Source: Malacoplasma penetrans HF-2 (GTDB lineage Bacteria; Bacillota_I; Bacilli_A; Mycoplasmatales; Mycoplasmoidaceae). Taken from it: a DNA stretch of 64,000 nucleotides. Both the position numbers and the translations under genes were made by a program. Positions 54,192-64,000 of this stretch are shown in pieces (position 1 is the stretch's first letter; each line of letters opens with the position of its first letter). The stretch is taken from contig NC_004432.1 of NCBI RefSeq assembly GCF_000011225.1, positions 186,001-250,000 of the forward strand. Reading direction: 5' to 3'. The notes under the pieces are model-generated. The model was not told the origin of the DNA, made no database searches, and saw only the letters and a list, made by a program, of their open reading frames with translations.

Positions 54192-55481
54192 ATGTTAATA
54201 GATAAATGTACTCTTTTTTTAAGGGCTGGTAATGGTGGGAATGGTGTAATTTCTTGAAGAAAAGAAGCTCATTATCCTGAAGGTGGTCCTTGAGGTGGAG
54301 ATGGTGGAAAAGGCGGAGATGTTTACATCATTGGAGACCATAATTTAAATTCATTAATTGATTTAAGATATAAGAAAAAAATTGAAGCAGAAGATGGTGA
54401 AAATGGAAAAACAAAATTAGCCACTGGTAAAAATGGTAATGATATCTATATTAAAGTTCCTGTTGGTACAACCATCACTAATTCAATTACAAATGAAGTA
54501 ATAGTAGATATTTTAGTAACTGGTCAAAAATATTTAATTTGTAAAGGCGGAATGGGAGGTAAAGGAAATGCTTACTTCAAATCTAGTAAAAATAGAATTC
54601 CTAACCTTTGTGAAAATGGTGAATTAGGTGAAACTATAGAAGCTCAGTTTGAATTAAAGTATATTGCAGATGTTGGTTTACTTGGACTACCAAATGCTGG
54701 TAAAAGTACATTGGTAAATTCATTATCAAATACAAATTTAAAAACTGCTAATTATATGTTTACTACATTATCACCATCTTTAGGTGTTGTTAATTTTGAA
54801 GATGAGCATTTAGTGTTTGCAGATATTCCAGGGATTATAGAAGATGCAAGTAATGGAAGTGGTTTAGGATTAGATTTTTTAAAACATATTGAAAGATGTC
54901 ATTTCTTAATTCATTTAATTTCAGTAGCTAATATTGATACTGAAAATCCTTTTAAAGATTATTTAACAATAGTTGAAGAATTAAAAAAATATAATAAAGA
55001 AATTTTAAAGAGAAAAATCTTTATTGTTTTAAATAAAATTGATGAAAATGATTCTAAGGATAACATTAATCTTTTCTTAAAAGAGTTTAAGAAAATTAGT
55101 AATAAAAAAGTTTATCAAATTAGTGGATTCTTTAAAGAAAATACAAATGAATTGTTAAAAGATATATTTAAAGATTATAAAAAACACAAAGAGCAGTGAG
55201 AAAGAGAATTAGAAGAAAAAATTAATTCTTATTCTTTGGTGAAAGTTGAGAAAGAACAAGAAGATATAGTTACATATGAAAAAGATGAAAATAGAATCTG
55301 AGTTGTATCTTCTAAAAGAATTGCATATTGATTTAATAGAATCCCTTTTAACACAGATGAAAATGTAACAAGGTTTATGCAGAAAATTAAAATGGATGAA
55401 ATTGAACAAACATTAAAAGATAAGGGTGCTAAAATTGGTGATAGTTTTAGAATTCAAGATGTTATGTTTGAAATAAATTAG
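54192..55481 (+). CDS. obgE: GTPase Obg/CgtA (429 aa)
   Basis: Obg is an essential GTPase in large ribosomal subunit assembly. The glycine-rich Obg fold comes first (RAGNGGNGVISWRKEA, GGPWGGDGGKGGDVY), then the G domain with GLPNAGKSTLVNS, FADIPGIIEDASNGSGLG and NKID, and last the OCT domain seen in Firmicutes and mollicutes (WVVSSKRIAYWFNRIPF, then GDSFRIQDVMFE). TGA-Trp codons are frequent at both ends. nadE follows by 12 bases. Confidence 0.97.
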
Positions 55482-55493
55482 GAAAGCTAAATT

Positions 55494-56225
55494 ATGAAAA
55501 AAGATTATATAAAGATTATTGATAAGATTGCTAATTGAATGAATCAAACTCTAACTGAAGCTAAATCAAATGGTTTTGTATATGGAGTTTCTGGTGGAAT
55601 TGATTCTGCTTTAATTTGTGCAATTGCTAGTAAATTTTTTAAAGACAGAAGTTTAGCTGTAAGACTTGATATTTTTAATTCTGTTAATGATACAAAAGAT
55701 GCTAATTTAGTTATTTCTCATTTTAAAGTAAACTCTGTTGATAAAAATCTTGAACAAGTGTTTAATACTTTTATTAAAGATTTACCCGATAATAAACTAG
55801 CTTTAATGAATCTTAAATCTAGACTTAGAATGGTATGTTTATATTATTATGCTCAAACTTATAACTACTTAGTTTGTGGAACAAGTAATGCTGATGAATT
55901 ATATACTGGATACTTTACTAAATTTGGAGACTCAGGATCTGATTTTATTCCCTTAGCCAATTTGACTAAAACAGATGTTAGAGAGTGTTCTAAAATTTTG
56001 GGAGTCCCATCTCAAATTATTAATAAAGATCCAAGTGCAGGACTATTTGAAAATCAAAAAGATGAAGATGATTTAAAAGTATCATATTTAGAAATTGATA
56101 ACTTTTTAGAAAACAATCCTATTAGTGAGAGTAGTAAAAATAGAATTTTAGATCTTCACAAAATTTCAGAACATAAAAGAAATATGCCAAAGACAATTTT
56201 AAAACTTGGTGAAATAATTAAGTAA
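55494..56225 (+). CDS. nadE: NH3-dependent NAD+ synthetase (243 aa)
   Basis: NadE amidates deamido-NAD to NAD+ using ATP and ammonia. The PP-loop SGGIDS is at residues 33-38, and LVCGTSNADELYTGYFTKFG with DPSAGLFENQKDED is diagnostic. At 243 residues it lacks a glutaminase domain, as usual for the short form. One TGA-Trp (55536) lies before the first ATG of a shorter reading; the true start is ATG 55494 with Shine-Dalgarno GGAAAG. It is cotranscribed with obgE and ends at a terminator. Confidence 0.96.
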
Positions 56226-56240
56226 AATAAAAGTGCAATA

Positions 56241-56270
56241 AAACTCACTTCTTAAAAGGGTGGGTTTTTG
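56241..56270 (+). terminator. Rho-independent terminator after nadE
   Basis: AAACTCACTT (56241-56250) pairs with 56258-56267 including G-T wobbles, loop CTTAAAA, then T's. Confidence 0.75.
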
Positions 56271-56280
56271 TTTTGTAATT

Positions 56281-56297
56281 TTAGTTAAGTATAATTA
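56281..56297 (+). promoter_or_regulatory. Shared promoter element of surface protein gene 1
   Basis: TTAGTTAAGTATAATTA contains TATAAT (56290-56295). The identical 17 bases occur at 59566-59582 before the second paralog, each 58-74 bases upstream of the ATG and just behind a terminator. Confidence 0.6.
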
Positions 56298-56353
56298 AGT
56301 TAATAACTAGAAACATGTTTTTACATGTATGTTTGATAGCAGTGGTTTATTAA

Positions 56354-59300
56354 ATGAAAACTAAATTTAAAAATTTATTATTGAATAAAAAATTTTTATC
56401 TCTTATTACAACTTCTTTAGTATATGCAAGTTTTGCTACAATATTTTCTTCAAATATTAGTAGCCAAGATAGAAATGAAATTGAGAAAACTAATTCTAAT
56501 TTAAATGCTTCTACAACAGCTGCAGTTACAGAAAATATAACTGGGTTTAGTGAATATGATTTGTTAGCTTCTACAAATTTGGTTGCACCGGTTATTACCA
56601 CTTATGGTGTAGTAGGTTGAACAAATTCTCATAAAACTTTAACATTAACAACATTTGATGGTGTCTTAGTTTGAAAGTTAACTTTTGCTAATAATTCTGA
56701 AATTACTACTTTTTATAAAACTGCATATCCAACTCAATCTATGTCAGATATTAAAGTGAACAATTATGTTTATCTGTCTAGTGAAAATATTTTGGTAATG
56801 TTATTAGGAGCTGATCAATATAAAAATCAAGTTGCTGTTGGTGTTAATATGTCTACAGGAACATTGTTTAATCCCATTGCATCTAAAGACGGATCTATTA
56901 ATTACATTGTTAAGGTTAAAGATGGAATAAATAGATTATTTGTTAATTCATCTAACAACATTATTGGTATTAAAGATGGTAAGTACAATGATTATGTTAG
57001 TGCTGAATATTTAACTTTTAGTAAAGCAAAGGGAGTTTCTCAACTACCTATTTCAATTCCCAGAAATTTAGCAAAAAATCAAAATGACAGTTTATATTCT
57101 TATGCAACTGGTGTAAATGGAATTAATTTTGTTACTTTTATTAGCAATACTTCTAGTGCTACACCTCCTGTTACTAGAGCTGCAGCTGCTGGATCTGTTT
57201 ATAGAACTTTTTATACTGTAGCTGTTAATGACTTTATGAATCCTATTGAAAAAACAGCAGGAACATCAGTAACATTGGATGTGGGGAATGCAACTAATAT
57301 ATCGAACCCATCAGCTGATATTAATAATAATGATTTTTGGAAATACCCTACACAGTATTTATCTAATACTGCTCAAGAGATTAAATTTTTTCTTGTTTTA
57401 GGTGGCGGTAAAAGTTCTGTTGTTACTTTAAACTACAACATTAATAACAAAACAATTACAAAAGAAAAAAATTTAGATGTAGTTGAAGGTGAGCAAGCCT
57501 TTGGAATGTACTTATATAACTCATCGACAAAAAGATTGTTTATTTCTAATAAAAAATCAAAAACTCACTTAGCCACAGGATATGTAAATTTAAATGTAAA
57601 TGCAAGTGCATCTTTACAATTTGTTAATTTGGAATTTTCTACTTCTAATTGAGATACAAATACATTTGTTTATTCTGATTTAATTCGTGAATTTCCTATT
57701 ATGAGTACCTCACAATTATCTTATCCAGACCCTTATATTGTTTTGGAAAAGAGTAAAACTCCATCAGCAAAATATTTTATTAATCAAAGTGATATCCAAA
57801 CTCATAACTTAACTTTTAAATCATATAATGATCCTGTAGAAAGATTTAAATCACAATTTAAAAATGATTTACAAAAATTACCTTCACAAGTTACTGATGC
57901 AAACTTGAAATCTTCTTTACAATTCACAGGTGCTTCTTTTTCAGCTGAAATTGGAATTATTGAGAAAAGTGCAGATGATCAGAATGGTGTTTTAACTTTT
58001 AAATATTCTGTAAGTTACAGAAACTGATATGCCTCAAGTTCTGCATATACTTTTCATATTGCTGCAACTATTACAGGGTTCTATGCAAAATCAAACTTTC
58101 AATTTAGTTTTATTACTGGGTTTACTGGTACAACTTCTGAAAATGAAAAGTGAAATAAGATAGGTGAATTAAAAACAAATAAATATGCATATGATGTAAC
58201 ACAGGATGAAATAATAAATCATTTTATAACTTATAACATTAAAGATTCATCTGGTTCTCAAGTTACTATAGACAAAAATATGATTAGATTGAGTTCAAGT
58301 ACTAGTGGTTATTCACTTACTGTTACAGTTAGTGTTTCAGGTAATTTTCCAAATGGAGTTACTAGAACTTTTACTCACACTTATGATGGTTTTAAGACAA
58401 TATCAGGATATGATAATCGTTTTGTAGAAAATCCATCAACTTTTGATAGAAGTTTAATTTATCCAAGTGAATTAACCAAAACTATATTCTTAGAAAATTT
58501 TGTGAGTCTTGGTGATAAATGAAGTGTTAATCCAAATGATTGAGATTTTGAAATATCATCTAATAATTTAGAAGGAACTGCAACAGTTACTTTAACATAT
58601 ACATCAACTACTGACACTTCTTTTCCTAATGGAACAAACAAAAAAATTATTGATAATAAGACAATAGACTTATTCAAAAACATCCCATCTCAATTTAAAG
58701 ATAATGTTTCTATGATTGAATATAGTGGATCATTAACTCCAACTCAGTTATGAACTGAATACCAAAATAACCCAAGTGATTCTAAGTTATTAAGTTACTT
58801 AAATTTCCCTAATATCAATAATAAAACTAATTTAGAAATAACTTGTTCTAATACTTCTTCAGCAGATAATGATGGATATTTAGATTTAAATATCAAAATT
58901 AAAGAAGGAACTCAAACTACATTATTTATTTCTGGTGACGGTTACTTTACATATGATGCTAAAGCAACTGAGGCTTTTAAAAAGATATTAGAATCAGACA
59001 CTTTTAAAGTTAAGTGAACAATTAATAAAGTTAACAATAACTTTCATTGAATTGGAACTAATGGTCAAGTTATTACAAGTCAATCTTCAACATATGTTGT
59101 TAATTTAGAAAACCAAAGCTACACAGGCATTAATAAAGAAATGTATGCAGACCAAGTTAATGAACAAGATATAGATAAGTTGTTCACATTTGATGGTTAT
59201 ACAATCATTAATAAATCTGTTAACCCGAATGTTTCTCAAGGAACTCTTACTGTAATCATTAACCTAAAAGAATCTAATAGTGTTGATTCATCTATTGGTG

Positions 59301-59491
59301 TTACTCAAACTAAAACAATTATTATTAATGGTTTTAAAGTTGACACAATGGATTCTACAAAATATATCTTGTATGCTTTTGCTGGTGTTATTTCTATTAC
59401 TACAATTTGTTTAATGACATTCTTAATTTTATTTTTAATTAAGAGAAACAAATATAAAACTATTTCGAAGGTTAGACAAATTAGAAGATAA
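56354..59491 (+). CDS. Surface protein with Lipoprotein_17-like domains, paralog 1 (1045 aa)
   Basis: TGA-Trp codons join six fragments into one protein. The N-terminus is a signal or anchor segment (FLSLITTSLVYASFATIFSS) without lipobox Cys. The large outer part has a beta-rich N-terminal half with a GGGKSSVV-type blade (residues about 350-430) and then repeated modules ending in the GFK motif of Lipoprotein_17 domains (HTYDGFKTISGY; TKTIIINGFKVDT). Near the end is one membrane span (YILYAFAGVISITTICLMTF) and a basic cytoplasmic tail. The next gene is a full-length paralog. Role unknown; surface exposure and variation are plausible. Confidence 0.88.
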
Positions 59492-59523
59492 TTTTTAAAA
59501 TTATTAGTCTTTTATTTTAAATA

Positions 59524-59554
59524 AAAAGTCCATCTTTAATAAGGTGGGCTTTTG
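59524..59554 (+). terminator. Terminator after surface protein gene 1
   Basis: AAAAGTCCATCTT (59524-59536) pairs with 59541-59553 (13 pairs with wobbles), loop TAAT, T's at the end. Confidence 0.75.
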
Positions 59555-59565
59555 CTTTAAGCTTG

Positions 59566-59582
59566 TTAGTTAAGTATAATTA
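59566..59582 (+). promoter_or_regulatory. Shared promoter element of surface protein gene 2
   Basis: Identical 17 bases to 56281-56297, with TATAAT at 59575-59580 and the ATG at 59654. Confidence 0.6.
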
Positions 59583-59653
59583 TATAGTTATATACACTTA
59601 TCTTTATTTAAAGAACTAAATCATATATCTTGTAATAGTTATAGGTTAATTGT

Positions 59654-62600
59654 ATGAAGACAAAATTTAGAAATATCACTTTATTAAATAAGAAAAAATT
59701 ATTATTAGCTACAACTTCACTATTTTCTATTGGTTTAATAGGTTTTTTTGCTGCAAACATAAATAACAATAGTAATAGTTTAGTTGAACAAACTTCTTCA
59801 AGTTTAAATGCTACTTCAAATACATCAACTAGAAATACTGTTACTGAAGATATAAATAATTTTACAAGTTATGATTTGTTAGCTTCTTCAAATATTGTAG
59901 CTCCTGTTACTTCTTCATATGGTGTAGTTGGTTGAACAACTTCACAAAAAACTTTAACTTTAACAACTTTTGATGGTGTATTAGTTTGAAAATTAACTTT
60001 TGCAAACAATAGTGAAATAATTAACTTTTATTCTCAAAATTATTCAAATCAAGACACAAGTGATATTAGAGTAAATAATTATGTTTATTTAACTAGTGAA
60101 AATATTTTAGTAGTTTTATTAGGTACAAGTAGTTATACAAACCAAGTTGCAGTTGGTGTAAATATGGCTACTGGAACTTTGTTTAATCCTATTGCTTCTA
60201 CTAATAATACAATTAACCATATTGTTAAAGTAAAAGATGGAATTAATAGATTATTTGTAAATTCTTCTAATAATGTAATTGGTATTAAAGATGGTAAATA
60301 TACTGATTATGTGAATGGTGAATATTTAACATTTAGCACTTCTAAAGGAGTATCTGAATTATCTTTAACTATTCCTAAAAGCTTATCAAAAAACACAGAA
60401 GATACTTTATATTCTTATACTACTGGAAGTGGTGGAATAAACTTTGTTACTTTTATTAGTAATGATACTGTAACACCAGCTCCCACACCTAGTGTAACTG
60501 GCTCTGTATACCACACTTTTTATACAGTTGCAGTTGATGATTATATGAATCCAATTTTGAATTCTAATAATTTAACTTCAATTGATTCAGGTTATGCAAC
60601 TAATATAAGTAATTCATCTAGTTCAACAATTCAAAATGACGATTTCTGAAAATATCCAACTCAAGCTTTAAATTCAAGTTCTACAAGTATTAATTTCTTT
60701 TTAGTGCTTGGTGGTGGTAAAAGTTCAGTTGTAACTTTTACATACAATATATCTTCTAAAACTTTCACTAAAAATAAGACTTTAGATGTTACTGAAGGTG
60801 AACAAGCATATGCAATGTATATGTATAATTCAGCCACAAAAAGATTATTTATTTCTAATAAGAAATCTAAAAATCATGTTGCAACTGGATATGTTGATTT
60901 AAATGCAAGTAGTTTAGCTTTCACTAATCTTGAATTCATTCAAGATTCTAACTGAAACAGTAGTACTTACATATACACAAATATAGTTCGTGAATTTCCT
61001 ATTATTAGTAGTTCAGCATTATCTGTTCCAGATCCTTATATAGTGTTAGAAAATGGAAAAACTCCAATAGCAAAGTATTTTATTTCATCTACTGAAATTC
61101 AAACATATACATTAGCTTTTAAATCTTATAGTGATCCAGTAACAAGATTTAAAAATACATATGCTTCAGAGTTGCAAAAATTACCTTCTCAAATCAGTAC
61201 AAGTAATCTTACTTCTTCTCTTGTTTTTACAGGAGGTGATTTTTCTCCGACAGTAGGAATTGTTAGTAGAACTGATGATAACCAAAATGGAGTTTTAACT
61301 TTCCAATATGCAGTAAGTTATAGAAACTGATATGCAACTGGATCTGCTTATACTTTCCATATTGCAGTAACTATAGATGGTTTTTATGCACAATCAAATT
61401 TTAAATTTAATTTCATCACGGGTTTAACTGGTGATACTACAGAAAATAATAAATGAAATCAAATTGTTTCTTTAAAAACTAACAAGTATGCATATGAAAT
61501 AACAACAACAGATATTATTAACAATTTCATTTCTTATGATATTAAAGATGCAACTGGTAAAACAGTTTCAATAACAAGCAACATGGTTACTTTATCAGCT
61601 TCAGCAAGTGGTTATTCATTAACGGTAAGAATTAATGTTACTGGAACTTTTCCAAGTGGTGTAACTAGAAGTTTTAGTCAAACTTATGATGGATTTAAAA
61701 CAGTATCAGGATATGATTCAAACTTTACAAGTGATCCTACTACTTTTGATAAATCTTTAATTTATCCAAGTGAGTTAACAAAAGCTAATTTTTTAGATTA
61801 TTTTGTAACACTAGGAGATAAATGAAGTCTTAATCCAAATGACTGACAATTTGATATCACTCCAGATAATTTAAATGGAACAGCAGTTGTTTCTTTAACT
61901 TATACAGGAACAGATTCTACTTTCCCAAGCACAACTTCTAAAAAAGTAGTTGATAGTAAAACTATTTCATCATTTAAAAATATTCCTTCTCAGTTTAAAG
62001 ACAACATATCAATGACAACATACAGTGGTTCTTTAAACCCATCTCAATTGTGAAATGAATATGTTAATAATCCAGCAGATTCAAAACTATTAAGTTATTT
62101 AAATTTTCCAAACATTAATAATAAAACTAGTTTAGAAATTACTTGTAGTAATCAAGCAACTGCAGATAATGATGGATATTTAGATTTAAGTATTTCAATT
62201 AAAGAAGGTACTCAAACTACATTATTTATTTCTGGTGATGGATACTTTACATATGATTCAACTGCTGTAACAGCATTTGAATCAATCCTTGGAAGTAGTA
62301 GTTTTAGTGTTAGATGAACTATCAATAAAGCAAATACTAATTTCCAATGAATTGGAACTAATGGACAAGTTATTACAACTCAATCTTCAACTTATGTTGT
62401 TAATTTAGAAAACCAAAGTTATACAGGTATTAATAAAGAAATGTATGCAGACCAAGTAAGCGAAGAAGATATAGATAAATTATTTTCTTTTGATGGTTAT
62501 ACAATTGTTAATAAATCTATAAGTCCAAATGTATCTCAAGGTACATTAACAGTAATTATTAGTTTAAAACAATCTAATAGTGTTGACTCATCAATTGGTG

Positions 62601-62800
62601 CTACTGAAACTAAAACTATTATCATTAATGGTTTTAAAGTAGATACAATGGATTCTACTAAATATATCTTCTATGCATTCATGGGAGTAATTGGAATTAC
62701 AATAGTAACACTTGGAATCTTTTTAACAATGTTCATTATTAAAAAACATAAATATAAAAAAATTCCTAGAATTAATCAAATTAAAAAAATCAAAAGATAA
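59654..62800 (+). CDS. Surface protein with Lipoprotein_17-like domains, paralog 2 (1048 aa)
   Basis: It parallels the preceding protein along the whole length: signal/anchor (LLLATTSLFSIGLIGFFAAN), the SYDLLASSNIVAPVTSSYGVVGW region, a matching GGGKSSVVTF blade, SYRNWYATGSAYTFHIA, QTYDGFKTVSGYD, and the C-terminal ATETKTIIINGFKVDT with a membrane span and a Lys-rich tail. Divergence is highest in the Thr/Ser/Pro loop near residues 275-285. DNA near 62401-62450 is almost identical to 59101-59150. Tandem copies with the same promoter element suggest duplication and possible recombination. Confidence 0.88.
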
Positions 62801-62818
62801 GAATAAAATTTTTAATTT

Positions 62819-62850
62819 AATGACATCATTTTTTTAATGGTGTCATTTTT
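62819..62850 (+). terminator. Terminator after surface protein gene 2
   Basis: AATGACATCATT (62819-62830) pairs with 62836-62847 with wobbles, loop of five T's, T-run to 62851. Confidence 0.8.
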
Positions 62851-62977
62851 TATTCATCTACTGAAAATACAATTGTGAAACCCATAAATTTATGTTATTT
62901 TTGTATCAATAATTTACTTAAAAAAACTTTTTATTGTAACTTATAATTTATTTAAAGTATTTGGTTAAGGTATATAT

Positions 62978-63250
62978 ATGTTTTGAAATAAATCAAAAAA
63001 TAAAGATAAAGAAAATAAAAAATTACAAGAAGAAATAAATAGAAAGATGAAGGATAGTCATCTTACTAATGAAACAACATTAATAAATATTGATGATTTA
63101 AAAAGAGAGAATGAAGATACTTTAATTTACAATAAATATTCAAAACTTACTTATAATGAATTGTTATACAAAATGGAATATGAAGGACTAGAACAAAGAG
63201 AAAAAGAAATTATTTTAGCTATTATTAATGAAAGAAAAAAACAAAAATAA
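62978..63250 (+). CDS. Small highly charged protein (90 aa)
   Basis: The frame opens at ATG 62978 and passes TGA-Trp at residue 3 (62984), so the standard code would hide the start. The first 25 residues are Lys/Asn/Glu-rich and helical, followed by TTLINIDDLKRENEDT and a C-terminal helix (YNELLYKMEYEGLEQREKEI). There is no membrane segment. Its last 23 bases overlap the start of dnaE, implying coupled translation. Function is unknown. Confidence 0.75.
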
Positions 63251-64000
63251 TTTAACTCCATTAGTTCTAAATCTTAACACTTATTCACATTACAGTTTAC
63301 TAAGTTCATCTTTATCATTAGATCAAATCATAGAGTTTGCTATTAATGAAGAAAAAAAATATGTTTGTTTAACTGACACAAACCTTTATGGTGTAATTGA
63401 GTTTTATCTAAAATGTAAAGATAAAAACTTAATGCCTGTAATTGGTTTATCTATTAATTCACAATTAATAGAAAATACTAAATATGATTTTGTTTTGTTT
63501 GCCAAAAATAAAAAGGGATATTTAAATTTAGTTAAAATATCTTCTTTTTTAATGACTAATAATGATTTTAATTATGAAAATTATTTATCAGATTTATTCA
63601 TTGTAGATAAAAATGGAACATTTGATTTCAAAACAGATTCTAAAGTTTATTCTATTAATCCAAAAGATAAAAATGCTATTGCATTTAATGAAGCAAGATA
63701 CTTTAATAAAAATGATAAGAGAGTTTTTAATGCTTTACAAGCTATTAAAAACAATAGAACAGTATCAATTGATGAATTAGAAGAAGGGCAAGATTTATCT
63801 TTATTAACTGAATCTGAATCTGTTTCATTGTTTAATGATGTTCAAATTGAAAACTTAAATAATGAAATTAAAGAAGTTAATTTAGAAATTGAATTTGAAA
63901 AAAACAACATTATTAAATACCCAAATGAATCAAATTTAAGTGATAAAGCTTTATTACACAAATTCTGTATGGATGGATTGAATGAAAAGATTTTTAACAA
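63228..64000 (+). CDS. dnaE: DNA polymerase III alpha subunit, DnaE type (N-terminal part, runs off the window)
   Basis: The 257 visible residues contain the PHP-domain opening of DnaE polymerases: LNTYSHYSLLSSSLSLDQII, then CLTDTNLYGVIEFYLKCKD and LMPVIGLSIN. PolC begins differently (OB and later PHP around an exonuclease), so DnaE is preferred. The usual PHP metal ligands of exonuclease-active forms look degenerate (SHYS in place of HxHS). The start ATG 63228 overlaps the small upstream gene. No in-frame TGA or stop is present before the window ends. Confidence 0.88.
   Translation, partial: MKEKNKNNLTPLVLNLNTYSHYSLLSSSLSLDQIIEFAINEEKKYVCLTDTNLYGVIEFYLKCKDKNLMPVIGLSINSQLIENTKYDFVLFAKNKKGYLNLVKISSFLMTNNDFNYENYLSDLFIVDKNGTFDFKTDSKVYSINPKDKNAIAFNEARYFNKNDKRVFNALQAIKNNRTVSIDELEEGQDLSLLTESESVSLFNDVQIENLNNEIKEVNLEIEFEKNNIIKYPNESNLSDKALLHKFCMDGLNEKIFN

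Noticed and set aside
62971-62980. TATATATATG run before the 90-residue gene as a phase-variation tract
   Set aside because: Only four TA units; too short to be a convincing slippage tract.
1-64000. tRNA, rRNA, CRISPR or insertion-sequence features
   Set aside because: No GC-rich cloverleaf-like stretch, no regularly spaced repeats and no transposase motifs were seen in the intergenic regions.

Overview
The window reads as a chromosomal segment of a mollicute. In almost every gene the frame runs through in-frame TGA codons that fall at tryptophan positions (for example the thioredoxin active site, where W30 is TGA), so I translated with TGA = Trp. Base composition is very AT-rich, there are no cell-wall genes, and the preserved pathways are those typical of the group (NADH oxidase, PTS sugar uptake, NAD-dependent ligase, WhiA). 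Giant coiled-coil proteins, Lipoprotein_17-type surface proteins and a DUF31 protease-like lipoprotein suggest a Mycoplasmoides/Malacoplasma-type organism (M. penetrans or M. iowae relatives come to mind). The species is inference.

Layout. (1) 1-17553: a same-strand run of five cytoplasmic, coiled-coil-rich proteins (a partial one, then 828, 3317, 854 and 801 residues) closed by a strong terminator. This is most simply read as a cytoskeleton or terminal-organelle locus. The giant protein has seven ~300-residue repeats and a stretch of 1955 residues without one proline, and a signature of its repeat recurs once in each of the next two proteins. (2) 17735-21567: a compact translation operon: efp, Asp23-like, nusB, rsmE, membrane protein, mtaB, mostly overlapping. 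(3) 21733-29691: single genes, each mostly with its own terminator: PQ-loop/SemiSWEET-like protein, an unknown minus-strand protein, DUF31 lipoprotein, mnmG, cyclophilin-like lipoprotein, NADH oxidase, sugar O-acetyltransferase, thioredoxin. Two of these share a dyad motif upstream. (4) 29896-36215: amino-sugar catabolism: RpiR regulator, IICBA PTS permease, nanE, nagA, nagB, which together would take ManNAc-6-P and GlcNAc-6-P to fructose-6-P. (5) 36279-37340 (minus): secreted or anchored unknown protein.

(6) 37848-41315: a type IIS-like restriction-modification system with two m6A methyltransferases and an AlwI/BstNBI-like endonuclease. (7) 41540-48968: whiA (minus), two membrane proteins, ligA, ogt, and a carboxymuconolactone decarboxylase-cupin fusion. 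(8) About 600 bases without a gene, then an ABC permease/ATPase pair, an azoreductase, an SprT-like metallopeptidase, two small membrane proteins, obgE and nadE (49617-56225). (9) 56354-62800: two tandem paralogous surface proteins of 1045 and 1048 residues with matching promoter elements. (10) A 90-residue protein and the start of dnaE, which runs off the window.

I found no rRNA, tRNA, CRISPR array, transposase or intact mobile element. All homology statements come from reading motifs and recalling families; no search was run.
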